From NCBI RefSeq assembly GCF_002250115.1, contig NZ_CP019985.1:3968001-4032000 (forward strand): a stretch of 64,000 bases of DNA, written 5' to 3'. The translations under genes were made by a program, and so were the position numbers. The DNA is from Shouchella clausii. GTDB lineage: Bacteria; Bacillota; Bacilli; Bacillales; Bacillaceae_D. Positions 17,180 through 25,213 of the stretch are shown here, piece after piece (within the stretch, counting starts at the first letter, position 1; every line of letters begins with the position of its first letter). The notes under the pieces are model-generated. The model worked only from the letters and a program-made list of their open reading frames with translations. It made no database searches and was not told the origin of the DNA.

Positions 17180-17482
17180 GTGTCTTATAAAGATAAGAAA
17201 GTAATTACAATCGGCGTTGTAAGTGAACTTACCGGTCTTTCAGAACGAAAAATCCGCTATTACGAAGAACGGAAATTGCTGTTTCCTGAACGTTCAAAAG
17301 GAGGCACGCGCAAATATTCTTTTCTTGATGTCGAACGATTAGTTGACATTGCCAATAAAATGGAAGACGGTATGCAAACATTCGAAATTCGCAAAATGGA
17401 ACAAAAAGCATTGCGCAAACAGGAAGTCCGTGAGCGCATGTTAAGAGGCCAGCTGAACGCCGCCTTTAATATTCGTAAATGA
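17180..17482 (+). CDS. tnrA: Nitrogen-regulation transcription factor TnrA
   Basis: This is a MerR-family regulator active under nitrogen limitation. The 100-residue protein begins [12 protein letters not shown] and has the MerR helix-turn-helix and wing [20 protein letters not shown] and [13 protein letters not shown]. The end [10 protein letters not shown] matches the TnrA C-terminal tail that is bound by feedback-inhibited glutamine synthetase, which keeps TnrA inactive in rich nitrogen. GTG at 17180 is preferred, because GAGGTGGAG lies just upstream and the protein length then equals the family's. Longer in-frame starts would read through the TnrA box. A strong terminator follows, so it is monocistronic. 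Confidence 0.9.
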   Translation: MSYKDKKVITIGVVSELTGLSERKIRYYEERKLLFPERSKGGTRKYSFLDVERLVDIANKMEDGMQTFEIRKMEQKALRKQEVRERMLRGQLNAAFNIRK

Positions 17483-17513
17483 CCAGTTCCGCTTCACGGA
17501 ACTGGTTTTTTTA
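17482..17513 (+). terminator. Terminator after tnrA
   Basis: ACCAGTTCCG and CGGAACTGGT pair around CTTCA, followed by seven T. It starts at the last base of the tnrA stop codon. Confidence 0.9.
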
Positions 17514-17583
17514 TTTCCTATACATTCCACGCATGAACAAGACGTTGCCAATAGACACTAAAAAAAACAAAGGAGTTCTATTC

Positions 17584-18378
17584 ATGGCAGTTAACATTGT
17601 AACTCGCACTGTCTGTTTGCTCATCTTACTAGTGATGTTTTGTCCAAATGCTATTTGCGATGCCGCCAATAAAGATGTCGCTATTATTATTGATGATTTT
17701 GGCGGCAATGTGAAAGGAGTAGACGCATTTTTAAATGGGGATATCCCTGTTACAGTTGCTATTATGCCTAATATGCCCTACTCAACCGAGCAAGCTATTG
17801 CAGCACACGAGAACGGATTAGAAGTAATCATTCACTTACCTCTTGAACCTAAAAACGGCAAAGCTTCTTGGCTCGGGTCAAACGGGATTACTGTGGATTT
17901 AAGCAACGACGAAATTAATAAACGCTTACGCGAAGCTTACGAACAAATCCCATATGCCGTTGGTTTAAACAACCATATGGGGTCAAAAGCAATGGAAGAC
18001 AAACGGGTTGTTGGTTTAATTGTGGAATTCGCTAAAACCAATGGGTTATACCTTGTTGACAGCAAGACCACACCTCATTCCGTCATGCCAGAACTTGCTT
18101 TAAAAGCACAAATCCCCTGTTTTGAGAACAAGCTATTTTTAGACGATACGTTCTCAAATACCCAGCAAGTACAGGGTAAAATGCAAACTTTCGCAGCCAA
18201 GGGAAACATGCATCAACACCCAATCGCAATTGGACATGTCGGTGTTAAAGGGGAACAAACTTATGCGGGCATTAAAGCTGGCCTGCCGCATTTGAAGAAA
18301 CAAGGCTACAAGCTTGTTTTTCCATCTGCTTGGACAAATTCACAAACCAGAACGCACTTTACAAAAAAGGAATGGTAG
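17584..18378 (+). CDS. Exported divergent polysaccharide deacetylase (YibQ/DUF610 type)
   Basis: The 264-residue product has a signal peptide (hydrophobic VCLLILLVMFCPNAIC, cut near CDA). It then has the divergent polysaccharide deacetylase fold: IIIDDFGGN (metal-binding Asp pair), VIIHLPLEP (His), NNHMGS and a DSKT segment. These proteins resemble NodB deacetylases, but the substrate is unknown. ATG at 17584 sits 9 bases after AAAGGAG. The stop is 3 bases before the downstream subtilase, so the two exported enzymes are an operon. A joint role at the cell surface is inferred. Confidence 0.82.
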   Translation: MAVNIVTRTVCLLILLVMFCPNAICDAANKDVAIIIDDFGGNVKGVDAFLNGDIPVTVAIMPNMPYSTEQAIAAHENGLEVIIHLPLEPKNGKASWLGSNGITVDLSNDEINKRLREAYEQIPYAVGLNNHMGSKAMEDKRVVGLIVEFAKTNGLYLVDSKTTPHSVMPELALKAQIPCFENKLFLDDTFSNTQQVQGKMQTFAAKGNMHQHPIAIGHVGVKGEQTYAGIKAGLPHLKKQGYKLVFPSAWTNSQTRTHFTKKEW

Positions 18379-18381
18379 CAA

Positions 18382-20148
18382 ATGAAAAAACCTGCAATAT
18401 GGGGAATCGCACTGGCTGCCCTTGCAATTGCTGGCATGGTTTTTACAAGCCAAGTCGAACAAAGCCAGCCACATACAGCCGTTTTCGATTCACACCAGCC
18501 TAAAAGTCGTGTCCACTCTACTTCAAAAGACCGGTTAATGGCAGAAGACTTGGCAAAAACAACAACGCTTTTCATCTCCTCCCTATCCGGCCAATTAGAA
18601 AAATGGGCCAATACCCAGGGAGAGAGCCTGACGGATGATTTTCAACAAGAACTAAATGAACATCCTTATATCTCTGGCTTTTCCGTTTTGGATGAAAAAG
18701 GTTCGCCGCTTTTAGCTGCCGGTACGATCTCAACCATCGATACAAGCCTGTTGATCCATCAAGATAACGGCATGCATTATTCGAATCCTTATAACAAAAA
18801 CGGCAACACTTTTATGCTTATGGGCAAGGACAAAGACGACGGACAACGTATTATAGGGGAAATCGACCTCAGCTTTATCCAATCCTATCTGGCTAAAACA
18901 GCAGCGATCGCTGACAGTTCCGGAACGTTTTTTGTCAATGGAAGCGACCCAAATGTCCAATTCTCTTCCGTTGATGAACTTCCAGACGAGCTGGAAGCTC
19001 AGGCAGTCCCTGGACTAGGATGGAATATTTACGTCAAATCTGAAGACAATGTGGCCATACAGTCCTTTCACGAAAACCAAGCAGTCGTGAAATTGCCGCC
19101 GCAAATAAATGGAAACGAATGGGCGCAGACAAAAGGATATGAACTGCTAGCCGACAACCACCCTTATTATATTGTGAAGGACGGGAACAAAGCGCTTCAG
19201 CCACTGATCGAAGATTTGCAGCAAGATGAAACCGTGTTGTTTGCCGAGCCAAACTATGCCTTTTCGAATCAAGTCCGTACAGTAGAAAAGAAAGTGGAGC
19301 CAAACGACGAATATTTCAAGCCATACCAATGGAACCTTAAACAAATCCACGCAGACGAAGGCTGGAATTTCGCCAATGGCACCGATACGACCATTGCAAT
19401 CATTGATACGGGTGTGGATCCTAATCATCCAGATTTAAAAGGAAAGCTCACAGAAGGGTACAACGCTATTGACGACAGTTCTGATTATAAAGACACAAAC
19501 GGACACGGCAGCCACGTTGCTGGCATTGCCGCCGCTGTTACGAATAATATCGATGGCGTTGCTGGCGTATCTTGGCAAAGTAAAATCATGCCTATAAAAG
19601 TGCTCGATGAAAATGGCGAAGGCTCCTCTTATTCCGTTGCAAGGGGAATTTATTGGGCAGTCGACCATGGAGCGGACGTCATTAATATGAGCCTTGGCGA
19701 TTATTATCACTCCGATCTGTTATATGAAGCAATCCAATATGCAGATAAACATGATGTTGTCATTGTTAGCGCCTCAGGTAACGATAACTCAGAAGAACCA
19801 ATGTACCCTGCAGTATACCCGGAAGTCATCACCGTTGCCGCAGTAGACCAAGACCGCAACCGTTCTTTCTTCTCCAATTTTGGAGACCATGTCGATCTTG
19901 CTGCCCCTGGAGAAAATATTCCGAGCACATACAAAGACAACCAATATGCCGTATTGTCAGGAACATCAATGGCTTCTCCACACGTTGCCGGGCTTGCCGC
20001 CTTATTGCGTTCAGCGAATCCAGACTTAAACAACGATCAAATTGGCGACATCATTCTTGGCGCATGCGACCAGCTTGGCGATGGCGACTATAACGTCTAT
20101 TATGGCTACGGGGAAATGAATGTACAAGCTTCGCTTAACCAAAAATAA
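18382..20148 (+). CDS. Exported subtilisin-family protease with Cache-like N-terminal region
   Basis: The 588-residue protein has an N-terminal membrane helix (about 4-22). Residues 50-225 resemble an extracellular Cache sensor: a long helix, then ISGFSVLDEKGSPLL, IIGEIDLSFIQSYL and GLGWNIYVK. A propeptide-like segment (230-300) ends LFAEPNYAFSNQ. The S8 protease domain has Asp342 (IAIIDTGVD), His375 (NGHGSHVAG), Asn467 (SASGND) and Ser529 (LSGTSMASPHVAG), so it should be active. Proteolysis outside the cell, perhaps gated by a ligand, is inferred. It is co-transcribed with the upstream deacetylase-like gene. Confidence 0.85.
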   Translation: MKKPAIWGIALAALAIAGMVFTSQVEQSQPHTAVFDSHQPKSRVHSTSKDRLMAEDLAKTTTLFISSLSGQLEKWANTQGESLTDDFQQELNEHPYISGFSVLDEKGSPLLAAGTISTIDTSLLIHQDNGMHYSNPYNKNGNTFMLMGKDKDDGQRIIGEIDLSFIQSYLAKTAAIADSSGTFFVNGSDPNVQFSSVDELPDELEAQAVPGLGWNIYVKSEDNVAIQSFHENQAVVKLPPQINGNEWAQTKGYELLADNHPYYIVKDGNKALQPLIEDLQQDETVLFAEPNYAFSNQVRTVEKKVEPNDEYFKPYQWNLKQIHADEGWNFANGTDTTIAIIDTGVDPNHPDLKGKLTEGYNAIDDSSDYKDTNGHGSHVAGIAAAVTNNIDGVAGVSWQSKIMPIKVLDENGEGSSYSVARGIYWAVDHGADVINMSLGDYYHSDLLYEAIQYADKHDVVIVSASGNDNSEEPMYPAVYPEVITVAAVDQDRNRSFFSNFGDHVDLAAPGENIPSTYKDNQYAVLSGTSMASPHVAGLAALLRSANPDLNNDQIGDIILGACDQLGDGDYNVYYGYGEMNVQASLNQK

Positions 20149-20199
20149 CTCACTCCCCGCTAGAAAACAGGTGGAGCAAAAATGGGAATAGAGTGAAAC

Positions 20200-20234
20200 A
20201 AAGCCAGCGCTTTTATTTAGAAGCGTTGGCTTTC
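20200..20234. terminator. Bidirectional terminator
   Basis: AAGCCAGCGCTT and AAGCGTTGGCTT pair around TTATTTAG. The hairpin overlaps the last codons of the minus-strand small gene and follows the plus-strand protease. Confidence 0.75.
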
Positions 20235-20461
20235 TTATGAAACGGCAAAATAACAGCAGCCTGCTTTTGCACATATTCACACAAATATCCTTGCTTTTTC
20301 CGTTTAAGAAACGTTTCCTTCCGAATTGGCCTTGGAGCAGACCAAGCAACTGAGTCTAAATTGCTCCATTTGTCATGAGTGATATACTCTTGCTTAAAGT
20401 AATACTCATGGCCTGAAGAAAATTGCTCGCAAATGTATTTAACTGTTTGTTTTGAATGCAT
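20213..20461 (-). CDS. Hypothetical 82-residue protein
   Basis: This basic, aromatic-rich small protein (MHSKQTVKYICEQF, then YYFKQEYITHDKWSNLDSV) has no membrane segment. ATG at 20461 lies 7 bases after AAAGGGG. It converges with the protease gene on a shared hairpin, which supports a real gene. Family not recognised. The C-terminal codons form part of the terminator stem. Confidence 0.6.
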   Translation of the reverse strand: MHSKQTVKYICEQFSSGHEYYFKQEYITHDKWSNLDSVAWSAPRPIRKETFLKRKKQGYLCEYVQKQAAVILPFHKKANASK

Positions 20462-20528
20462 GGCCAAACCCCTTTCTTACTATAGTTTTGGCCAAATTCC
20501 TCACTCTTATAACGATTGTGTTCCTGCC

Positions 20529-20557
20529 TTGACTGGTTGTGCTACAGCGTTTACCAT
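20529..20557 (+). promoter_or_regulatory. Promoter of the CBS-domain gene
   Basis: TTGACT (20529-20534), a 17-base spacer, then TACCAT (20552-20557). The start point would be near 20564, which rules out in-frame starts upstream of that for the CBS protein. Confidence 0.6.
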
Positions 20558-20607
20558 TAAAGAAGAGCGACAGCAGTCGAACAAATCTATTAAAAGAAGT
20601 GATTCCA

Positions 20608-21048
20608 TTGTTACATACATTAAAAGACCTTCCTCTTTCGGATAAAGACATTGCGCCACTCATCATTTCTGCCGATAAAGTGGCTCATGTACAAATGAAC
20701 AACCCTTTGCAGCATGCCCTACTTGTGTTAATAAAATCAGGTTATACAGCCATTCCAGTTCTCGATGCCTCCTACCGCCTTCGTGGTTTAATCAGCAAAT
20801 CGCTCATCCTAGATGCGATGCTTGGTGATGAAGATTTTGAACTCGAAAGGCTATCTACATTAACAGTAAACAATGTGATGGCAAAAGATGTGCCATGTAT
20901 CCGCCCTGATGCCCCATTTTCAAAAGCGCTTTCTTTATTAATCAACCATTCGTTTTTATGTGTCGTGGATGAAGAACAAGCTTTTTCTGGCATTTTGACA
21001 AGACGCTCAACACTTGCCCTAATTAGCAAATACCTTCACCAACACTAA
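20608..21048 (+). CDS. CBS-domain protein (CbpB/YkuL-like)
   Basis: The 146-residue product is a pair of CBS domains. It has the family's APLIISADKVAHVQMNNPL start, VLIKSGYTAIPVLD, RLRGLISKSLI and NNVMAKDVPCI. Homologues (B. subtilis YkuL, Listeria and Bacillus CbpB) bind c-di-AMP and influence the stringent-response enzyme Rel. A similar nucleotide-sensor role is inferred. TTG at 20608 gives the family start MLHTLKDLPLSD and has AAAAGAAG about 8 bases upstream. A GTG at 20599 is possible. Single-gene unit with its own promoter and terminator. Confidence 0.8.
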   Translation: MLHTLKDLPLSDKDIAPLIISADKVAHVQMNNPLQHALLVLIKSGYTAIPVLDASYRLRGLISKSLILDAMLGDEDFELERLSTLTVNNVMAKDVPCIRPDAPFSKALSLLINHSFLCVVDEEQAFSGILTRRSTLALISKYLHQH

Positions 21049-21071
21049 TGGCGGCCATTTTATCAAATGAC

Positions 21072-21116
21072 GAAAACCGAAGTCGAATGCTATTATTGTG
21101 ATTCGACTTCGGTTTC
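21072..21116. terminator. Bidirectional terminator
   Basis: GAAAACCGAAGTCGAAT and ATTCGACTTCGGTTTC form a long stem. It lies between the CBS gene and the converging SRPBCC gene, whose last codons are inside the stem. Confidence 0.85.
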
Positions 21117-21545
21117 TGTTAAAGCTTTGTTTTGAAAATAAGCGTGTATTTGTTTTTCACGAGCTTTGAACATAACGTTTAAACCTTTAGCGATTATACT
21201 TGCCGGCAGTTTAGCGCGAAAGGAGACTTCATCAACCATTAAAATAGCGTCCCCTTCCCTTTCAAACGAATGCTTATGACGCCAATACGAAAAAGGGTAA
21301 GGAGGATTCTCCGCTTCGTCGATAAAATAATGGCCTTTGCGCTCCTCAGTGATGACCGACTTCCATTTGATTTGAAAAGCGGCTAACATAATTACTGATT
21401 CTAAATCCCTCTCCCCTTTTTTACATACTCTCACTTTCGGTCGTTTGTGCACTTTTTCAATATTCGTCGCATCCGAAAAAAACGACCAAACTTGTTTCAT
21501 CGTGGCATTGATACGGGTTCTGTACGTAAATACAAATGTATCCAT
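21093..21545 (-). CDS. SRPBCC (START-like) domain protein
   Basis: The 150-residue chain has the polyketide cyclase/START-like pattern. It starts with FVFTYRTRINATMKQVWSFFSDATNIEKV, where the helix follows the first strand; strands with SVIMLAAFQIKWKSVI follow, and a long C-terminal helix KGLNVMFKAREKQIHAYF closes the cavity. Such proteins bind hydrophobic ligands, but none can be named. The gene begins 11 bases after the YaaR-family gene, so the two form an operon. Confidence 0.75.
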   Translation of the reverse strand: MDTFVFTYRTRINATMKQVWSFFSDATNIEKVHKRPKVRVCKKGERDLESVIMLAAFQIKWKSVITEERKGHYFIDEAENPPYPFSYWRHKHSFEREGDAILMVDEVSFRAKLPASIIAKGLNVMFKAREKQIHAYFQNKALTETEVESQ

Positions 21546-21556
21546 TTTTGCTCACC

Positions 21557-21991
21557 TCATAAATACAACTGGATAATGAGCCCCTGCAGTTCTCCAATTT
21601 TATTGAGCAAATCCAGTTCGCTCTTGCTTTGGTCAAAGACCGTGTTCGTCAGTTCCACAAGCCCTTTATCGATTTCTTTCACCAATTTGTATTGCCTCAC
21701 TTGTCCACTCGCCGCACTTGACGCTGTTTCCACTTTTAATGATTCCAGCAAATGGCTTACACACTGCCTAACGCTTCGCTTAAAAGCGTGCAGTTCTGCC
21801 GCAGTCCGATGTTTTGCCAAGCGCTCGCCGTCTTTTTCTAACGTTTCAAGTATGGCATAAACTGTTTTCTCACTTTTATGCCCGGCAATCTCTTCAAACA
21901 CACCTTGAAAGGAAGTGCGCGATTGCTGCGCTCGGATTTTGCTGATTGGTAAAGGTCTTTGCTGCTCACGGACTCTCTCAATATCTAGCAT
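21557..21991 (-). CDS. YaaR family (DUF327) protein
   Basis: The 144-residue, mostly helical protein matches YaaR/DUF327: an N-terminal RPLPISKIRAQQSRTSFQGVFEE, then charged helices, and a C-terminal LDLLNKIGELQGLIIQLYL. Function is unknown. In B. subtilis yaaR lies near holB and yaaT, a context absent here. The start ATG at 21991 (MLDIERV) is preferred, with AAAGGTGG upstream; GTG at 22003 lies within the ribosome-binding site. Confidence 0.8.
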   Translation of the reverse strand: MLDIERVREQQRPLPISKIRAQQSRTSFQGVFEEIAGHKSEKTVYAILETLEKDGERLAKHRTAAELHAFKRSVRQCVSHLLESLKVETASSAASGQVRQYKLVKEIDKGLVELTNTVFDQSKSELDLLNKIGELQGLIIQLYL

Positions 21992-22055
21992 GTTGATCGC
22001 CACCTTTCTTTAAGTTTAGCACGAAGGGCACTGGAGGGAAACCGCCTGGAATCAG

Positions 22056-22090
22056 TTTGAAACTTGTTTCAAAATAAGTTATCATGATAA
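22056..22090. promoter_or_regulatory. Two palindromes at a divergent control region
   Basis: TTTGAAAC-TT-GTTTCAAA (22056-22073) is a perfect inverted repeat, and TTATCATGATAA (22079-22090) is a perfect palindrome. Together they overlap a plausible plus-strand promoter, TTGTTT (22064) with TAATAT (22088). Their position between the yaaR-like operon and a small HTH-like gene suggests repressor operators. Confidence 0.5.
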
Positions 22091-22140
22091 TATAGTAGAT
22101 TACATGTATACCCTCTACTTATATCGGAGGTGGCGCAAAA

Positions 22141-22317
22141 ATGGTGAACCCATTACTACAGACAAAACGGACCGTGTACCAGCAAAATAGGCAGCGTATT
22201 ATTGAATGTTTGTTTGCTTACTGGAGCCAGCACAATGCCTCTCCTGATTTGCGCACCCTATCTATGATGAGTGGCATAACGGAAGAAACGATTTTAGAAA
22301 CGATGGAGTATAGTTAA
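22141..22317 (+). CDS. Small winged-helix-like protein (58 aa)
   Basis: The product (MVNPLLQTKRTVYQQNRQRI and onwards) has helices spaced as a small helix-turn-helix: RRIIECLFAYW-like helix, then SPDLRTLSMMSG and ITEETILETMEYS. This recalls the N-terminal DNA-binding part of LexA-type proteins, but the match is not specific. ATG is 7 bases after GGAGGTGG. It has its own promoter region with palindromes and a terminator, so it is a real unit. It might bind those palindromes itself. Confidence 0.6.
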   Translation: MVNPLLQTKRTVYQQNRQRIIECLFAYWSQHNASPDLRTLSMMSGITEETILETMEYS

Positions 22318-22330
22318 TTGACACGTACAA

Positions 22331-22360
22331 AAAGGGCTGATCCACAAGGTCAGCCTTTTT
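22331..22360. terminator. Terminator after the small HTH-like gene
   Basis: GGCTGA and TCAGCC pair around TCCACAAGG, with a T run on the plus strand and AAAAAGGG on the left, so it can work in both directions. Confidence 0.75.
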
Positions 22361-22362
22361 TC

Positions 22363-22548
22363 TGTAGAAAACATAAAAAGATCACTTCCAACGGATCAAC
22401 CCTCCCTCTTTATTTAGACTGCTACTACAAAAGGCTCCGAAAAGCACGAAATTGCTGACATGCTTTTGTCATCAAGTAGCCACCACCATAGAGGACACTT
22501 CCTCCTGGCTAGTCGCCTATCCTCTCTGAGTCATCTCTCTCTTACTCG
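22363..22548 (-). other. Non-coding stretch, possible remnant of a small toxin gene
   Basis: No intact frame is present. On the minus strand an ATG at 22489 with GGAGG upstream is followed by GTGGTGGCTACT and a stop. Farther along, TTCGGAGCCTTTT and GTAGTAGCAGTC would encode FGAF and VVAV if one frame change is allowed. This recalls short hydrophobic holin-like peptides. The terminator at 22331-22360 would end such a transcript. The assignment is tentative. Confidence 0.25.
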
Positions 22549-23325
22549 CTATTTTTCCCTTGAGACTCCAAGCAACTCTGACACCGTTACAAATGCATAG
22601 CCTTGAGATTGTAATTCAGGGATAATCTCATCCAGCGCATCTGCTGAGTAGATTTCGGGGTTCGGCGTATCCACGTCCCCTCCATCATGCATGAGAATAA
22701 TGCTGCCTGATTCTACACCTTGCAGGACCGTCTCCGTTACTTCTTGGGCCGGAATTCCTTGCCAATCGAGCGTGTCGACATCCCAACCAACAACAATGTG
22801 ATTTAACGCTTGAAGACGTCCAACTTGTTCTGCCGTCAAAAAACCATAGGGCGGCCGAAACAAACGAGGTCGGTAGCCAATCGTCGCTTCTATAAATTCC
22901 TCCGTTTTCGTCACTTCTGCTTCAAGCTGCTCAAGGCTACCTTCAGATAAATTCGGGTGTGAAAACGTATGGTTTCCTACTTCATGGCCCGCTTGATTTA
23001 ACCTCACCAACAATTCAGGATTCGCTTCAACCCGTTTTCCTAAAACGAAGAACGTAGCAGGTACATGATGTTGATCGAGCTTCGTCAATACTTGTTCAGT
23101 AAACCGAGGATCAGGCCCATCATCAAACGTTAATGCTACTTGGTTGCTTGCCGGATCTCCTTTAACAAACACCACTCCTGGAAATTGAGTTTGCAAAACC
23201 GGCAGCGGCACTGCTTGGCGTACACTCGTCTCCTCATTTCCAGAATCAATCGCCTGTACACACCTTAAACCTGCACTTATACAAATGATGAACACAAAAA
23301 TAGCCAATATCCCTTTTTTCCTCAC
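22549..23325 (-). CDS. Exported polysaccharide deacetylase (NodB domain)
   Basis: The 258-residue protein has a signal peptide (KKGILAIFVFIICISAGL) and a complete NodB domain with all five motifs: TFDDGPD, HTFSHPNL (metal His pair), RPPYG, WDVDTLDW and ILMHDGG. It should be an active N- or O-deacetylase of peptidoglycan or surface polysaccharide, outside the membrane. GTG start at 23325, 9 bases after AAGGAG. It is a single gene. Confidence 0.87.
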   Translation of the reverse strand: MRKKGILAIFVFIICISAGLRCVQAIDSGNEETSVRQAVPLPVLQTQFPGVVFVKGDPASNQVALTFDDGPDPRFTEQVLTKLDQHHVPATFFVLGKRVEANPELLVRLNQAGHEVGNHTFSHPNLSEGSLEQLEAEVTKTEEFIEATIGYRPRLFRPPYGFLTAEQVGRLQALNHIVVGWDVDTLDWQGIPAQEVTETVLQGVESGSIILMHDGGDVDTPNPEIYSADALDEIIPELQSQGYAFVTVSELLGVSREK

Positions 23326-23502
23326 AAGCCTCTACTCCTTCTAACCTTCTTAGCCTTTAGTTTGAGCGTTGCCAGTTTGTTCTATGTAAAACGGAGGAAA
23401 AGGATTTATGTTAATTGGAAAACTTTCCAATCGAGTAAACCTATGTATCGAGCTTTTTATGGTTCTTCTTCGTCATTTTAAGCTGGTTTCGCCCTTCGTC
23501 TG

Positions 23503-23541
23503 AAAAAAATAGGAGTAGAGATCAAGTCCGTTCTCTACTCC
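23503..23541 (-). terminator. Terminator after yqjE
   Basis: GGAGTAGAGA and TCTCTACTCC pair around a 10-base loop, and the minus strand continues TATTTTTTT. It lies 15 bases past the yqjE stop. Confidence 0.88.
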
Positions 23542-23555
23542 CGTTCTTTCTTATT

Positions 23556-24668
23556 TTATTCCCTGGCTGAGCGGGCAATTTCTACCACAAGCTTTGCTGT
23601 ATTTTCAAGTGCTTCGATCGAAATTCGTTCGCTTGTTGTATGAATGCCTTCATAACCTACTGATAAGTTAATGGTCGGGATTCCGTATCCAGAAATGATG
23701 TTGGCATCACTGCCTCCCCCACTAGAAGTAGTCGTAGGCGTTAATCCACATGCTTTTATCGCGCGAAGTGCAGTCTGAACAACTTTTGTATCCTCTGACT
23801 CCCGATAGCCAGGATAACTGTACGTCACTTGAACATCACAGCTTGTGCTCATTTCTTGTGCGGCTTGTTCAAAAGCTTGTTTCATTGCTTCGACTTGCTT
23901 TTTTAGCTTCTCTTCTACAAGGGAACGGGCTTCGGCGGTGATCGTAACAAAGTCGCAAACAATATTAGTTTGCGTGCCGCCTTCAAATCGGCCTATATTG
24001 GCTGTCGTGTCTGCGTCAATCCTTCCCAACGGCATTTTTGAAACAGCTTTGGAAGCGACTGCAATAGCTGATATTCCTTTTTCAGGTTCAACGCCAGCAT
24101 GAGCCGTTTTGCCATATACTTTTGCAAAGATTTTTGCTTGCGAAGGCGCTGACGTAATCATGCCCCCTACTTCTCCGTCGCTATCAAGAGCATAGCCATA
24201 AGAAGCAGAAATCGCATCTTTGGCCAACGCTTTCGCACCAACTAAGCCAGCCTCTTCGCCTACAGTAATGACAAACTGAATTTGGCCATGTGGTTTTTTA
24301 GATGCTTGCAGGACACGAGTTGCTTCTAACATTGCTGCAATTCCCGCTTTATCGTCTGCTCCTAAAATGGTTGTCCCGTCCGTTTGAATATAGCCATTTT
24401 CTACAATTGGTTGAACCCCTTTTCCTGGGCCAACTGTATCCATATGGGCAATGAAATAAAGTGGATCAAATCCGCTGCTTGTTTCAGGCAACGTACAAAT
24501 TAAATTCCCTGCCCCATGGCCTGTTCTTTCTTTTGCATCATCCTCGACTACGTCTAAGCCTAGTGATGTAAATTTTTCTTTTAAAATACCTGAAATTTTT
24601 CCTTCATGTTTTGTTTCGGAATCGATTTGCACAAGTTCCAAAAACTCTTCGACCACTCTTGAATACAC
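23556..24668 (-). CDS. yqjE: M20-family tripeptidase-like metallopeptidase (YqjE)
   Basis: This is a PepT-like zinc aminopeptidase of 370 residues. Metal ligands are seen in YFIAHMDTVGPG (His, Asp), TILGADDKAG, ITVGEEAGLVG (catalytic Glu pair) and YALDSDGEVGG, with the last His in GYEGIHTTSERI. The middle insert (about 175-290), with AHAGVEPEKGISAI, is the dimerisation domain. Cytoplasmic tripeptide cleavage is expected. GTG start at 24668 after TGGAGTGATGAC. It follows yqjC-like after 60 bases, as in the B. subtilis yqj cluster, except that yqjD is missing. Confidence 0.87.
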   Translation of the reverse strand: MYSRVVEEFLELVQIDSETKHEGKISGILKEKFTSLGLDVVEDDAKERTGHGAGNLICTLPETSSGFDPLYFIAHMDTVGPGKGVQPIVENGYIQTDGTTILGADDKAGIAAMLEATRVLQASKKPHGQIQFVITVGEEAGLVGAKALAKDAISASYGYALDSDGEVGGMITSAPSQAKIFAKVYGKTAHAGVEPEKGISAIAVASKAVSKMPLGRIDADTTANIGRFEGGTQTNIVCDFVTITAEARSLVEEKLKKQVEAMKQAFEQAAQEMSTSCDVQVTYSYPGYRESEDTKVVQTALRAIKACGLTPTTTSSGGGSDANIISGYGIPTINLSVGYEGIHTTSERISIEALENTAKLVVEIARSARE

Positions 24669-24728
24669 GTCATCACTCCATCGCTGCTTTACATTTCCTT
24701 TTTACTATAGCTGATTTGCTGATTGATT

Positions 24729-25142
24729 TCACGTTTTTCCCTCGCAAAGTTCAACGAGCACACCGCCTGTACTGCTCGGATGAATAAAAGCAACCTTCCG
24801 TCCGAAGCTTCCGATAAGCGGCAACTCACTCGTAAAACGGACGTGCTTCTCTTTCAACATTCCTATTGCCGCCTCTATATTAGCAACCGAAAAAGCAATG
24901 TGGTGAAAAGCTGGTCGATTGTTTTGTTTCGCGAGAAAGCGTTGCAACGATACGTTGCTAGGATGAGGTTCAATCAGTTCATACCCCACTCCCATCCCAT
25001 TAATAAAAACAGCATTAATGAGGTGGTGTGGCAGCCTTTCTTCACGGCTGGCAGTCGCTTGAAGCGCTTGTTCAAACAAAGGGAGGCTGGTTCTAAGGCA
25101 AGGAACGGCGATAGCAATATGGTCAATTTGAAAATGGTCCAT
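24729..25142 (-). CDS. yqjC: Methylmalonyl-CoA epimerase-like VOC protein (YqjC)
   Basis: The 137-residue vicinal-oxygen-chelate protein resembles methylmalonyl-CoA epimerase: IDHIAIAVPCL (metal His), GVGYELIEP (metal Glu), FHHIAFSVANIEAAI (His) and GVLVELCEG (Glu). It would interconvert the two epimers of methylmalonyl-CoA. In B. subtilis yqjC is followed by yqjD (acyl-CoA carboxylase subunit) and yqjE; here yqjE follows directly, so the partner enzyme is elsewhere or lost. Confidence 0.82.
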   Translation of the reverse strand: MDHFQIDHIAIAVPCLRTSLPLFEQALQATASREERLPHHLINAVFINGMGVGYELIEPHPSNVSLQRFLAKQNNRPAFHHIAFSVANIEAAIGMLKEKHVRFTSELPLIGSFGRKVAFIHPSSTGGVLVELCEGKT

Positions 25143-25213
25143 AAAAACACCCCTTGATTGCTTGTGTTTTCTTCGGGTAAACTAAAAAGTAGTTGATTTG
25201 GGGAGGAATGGAG

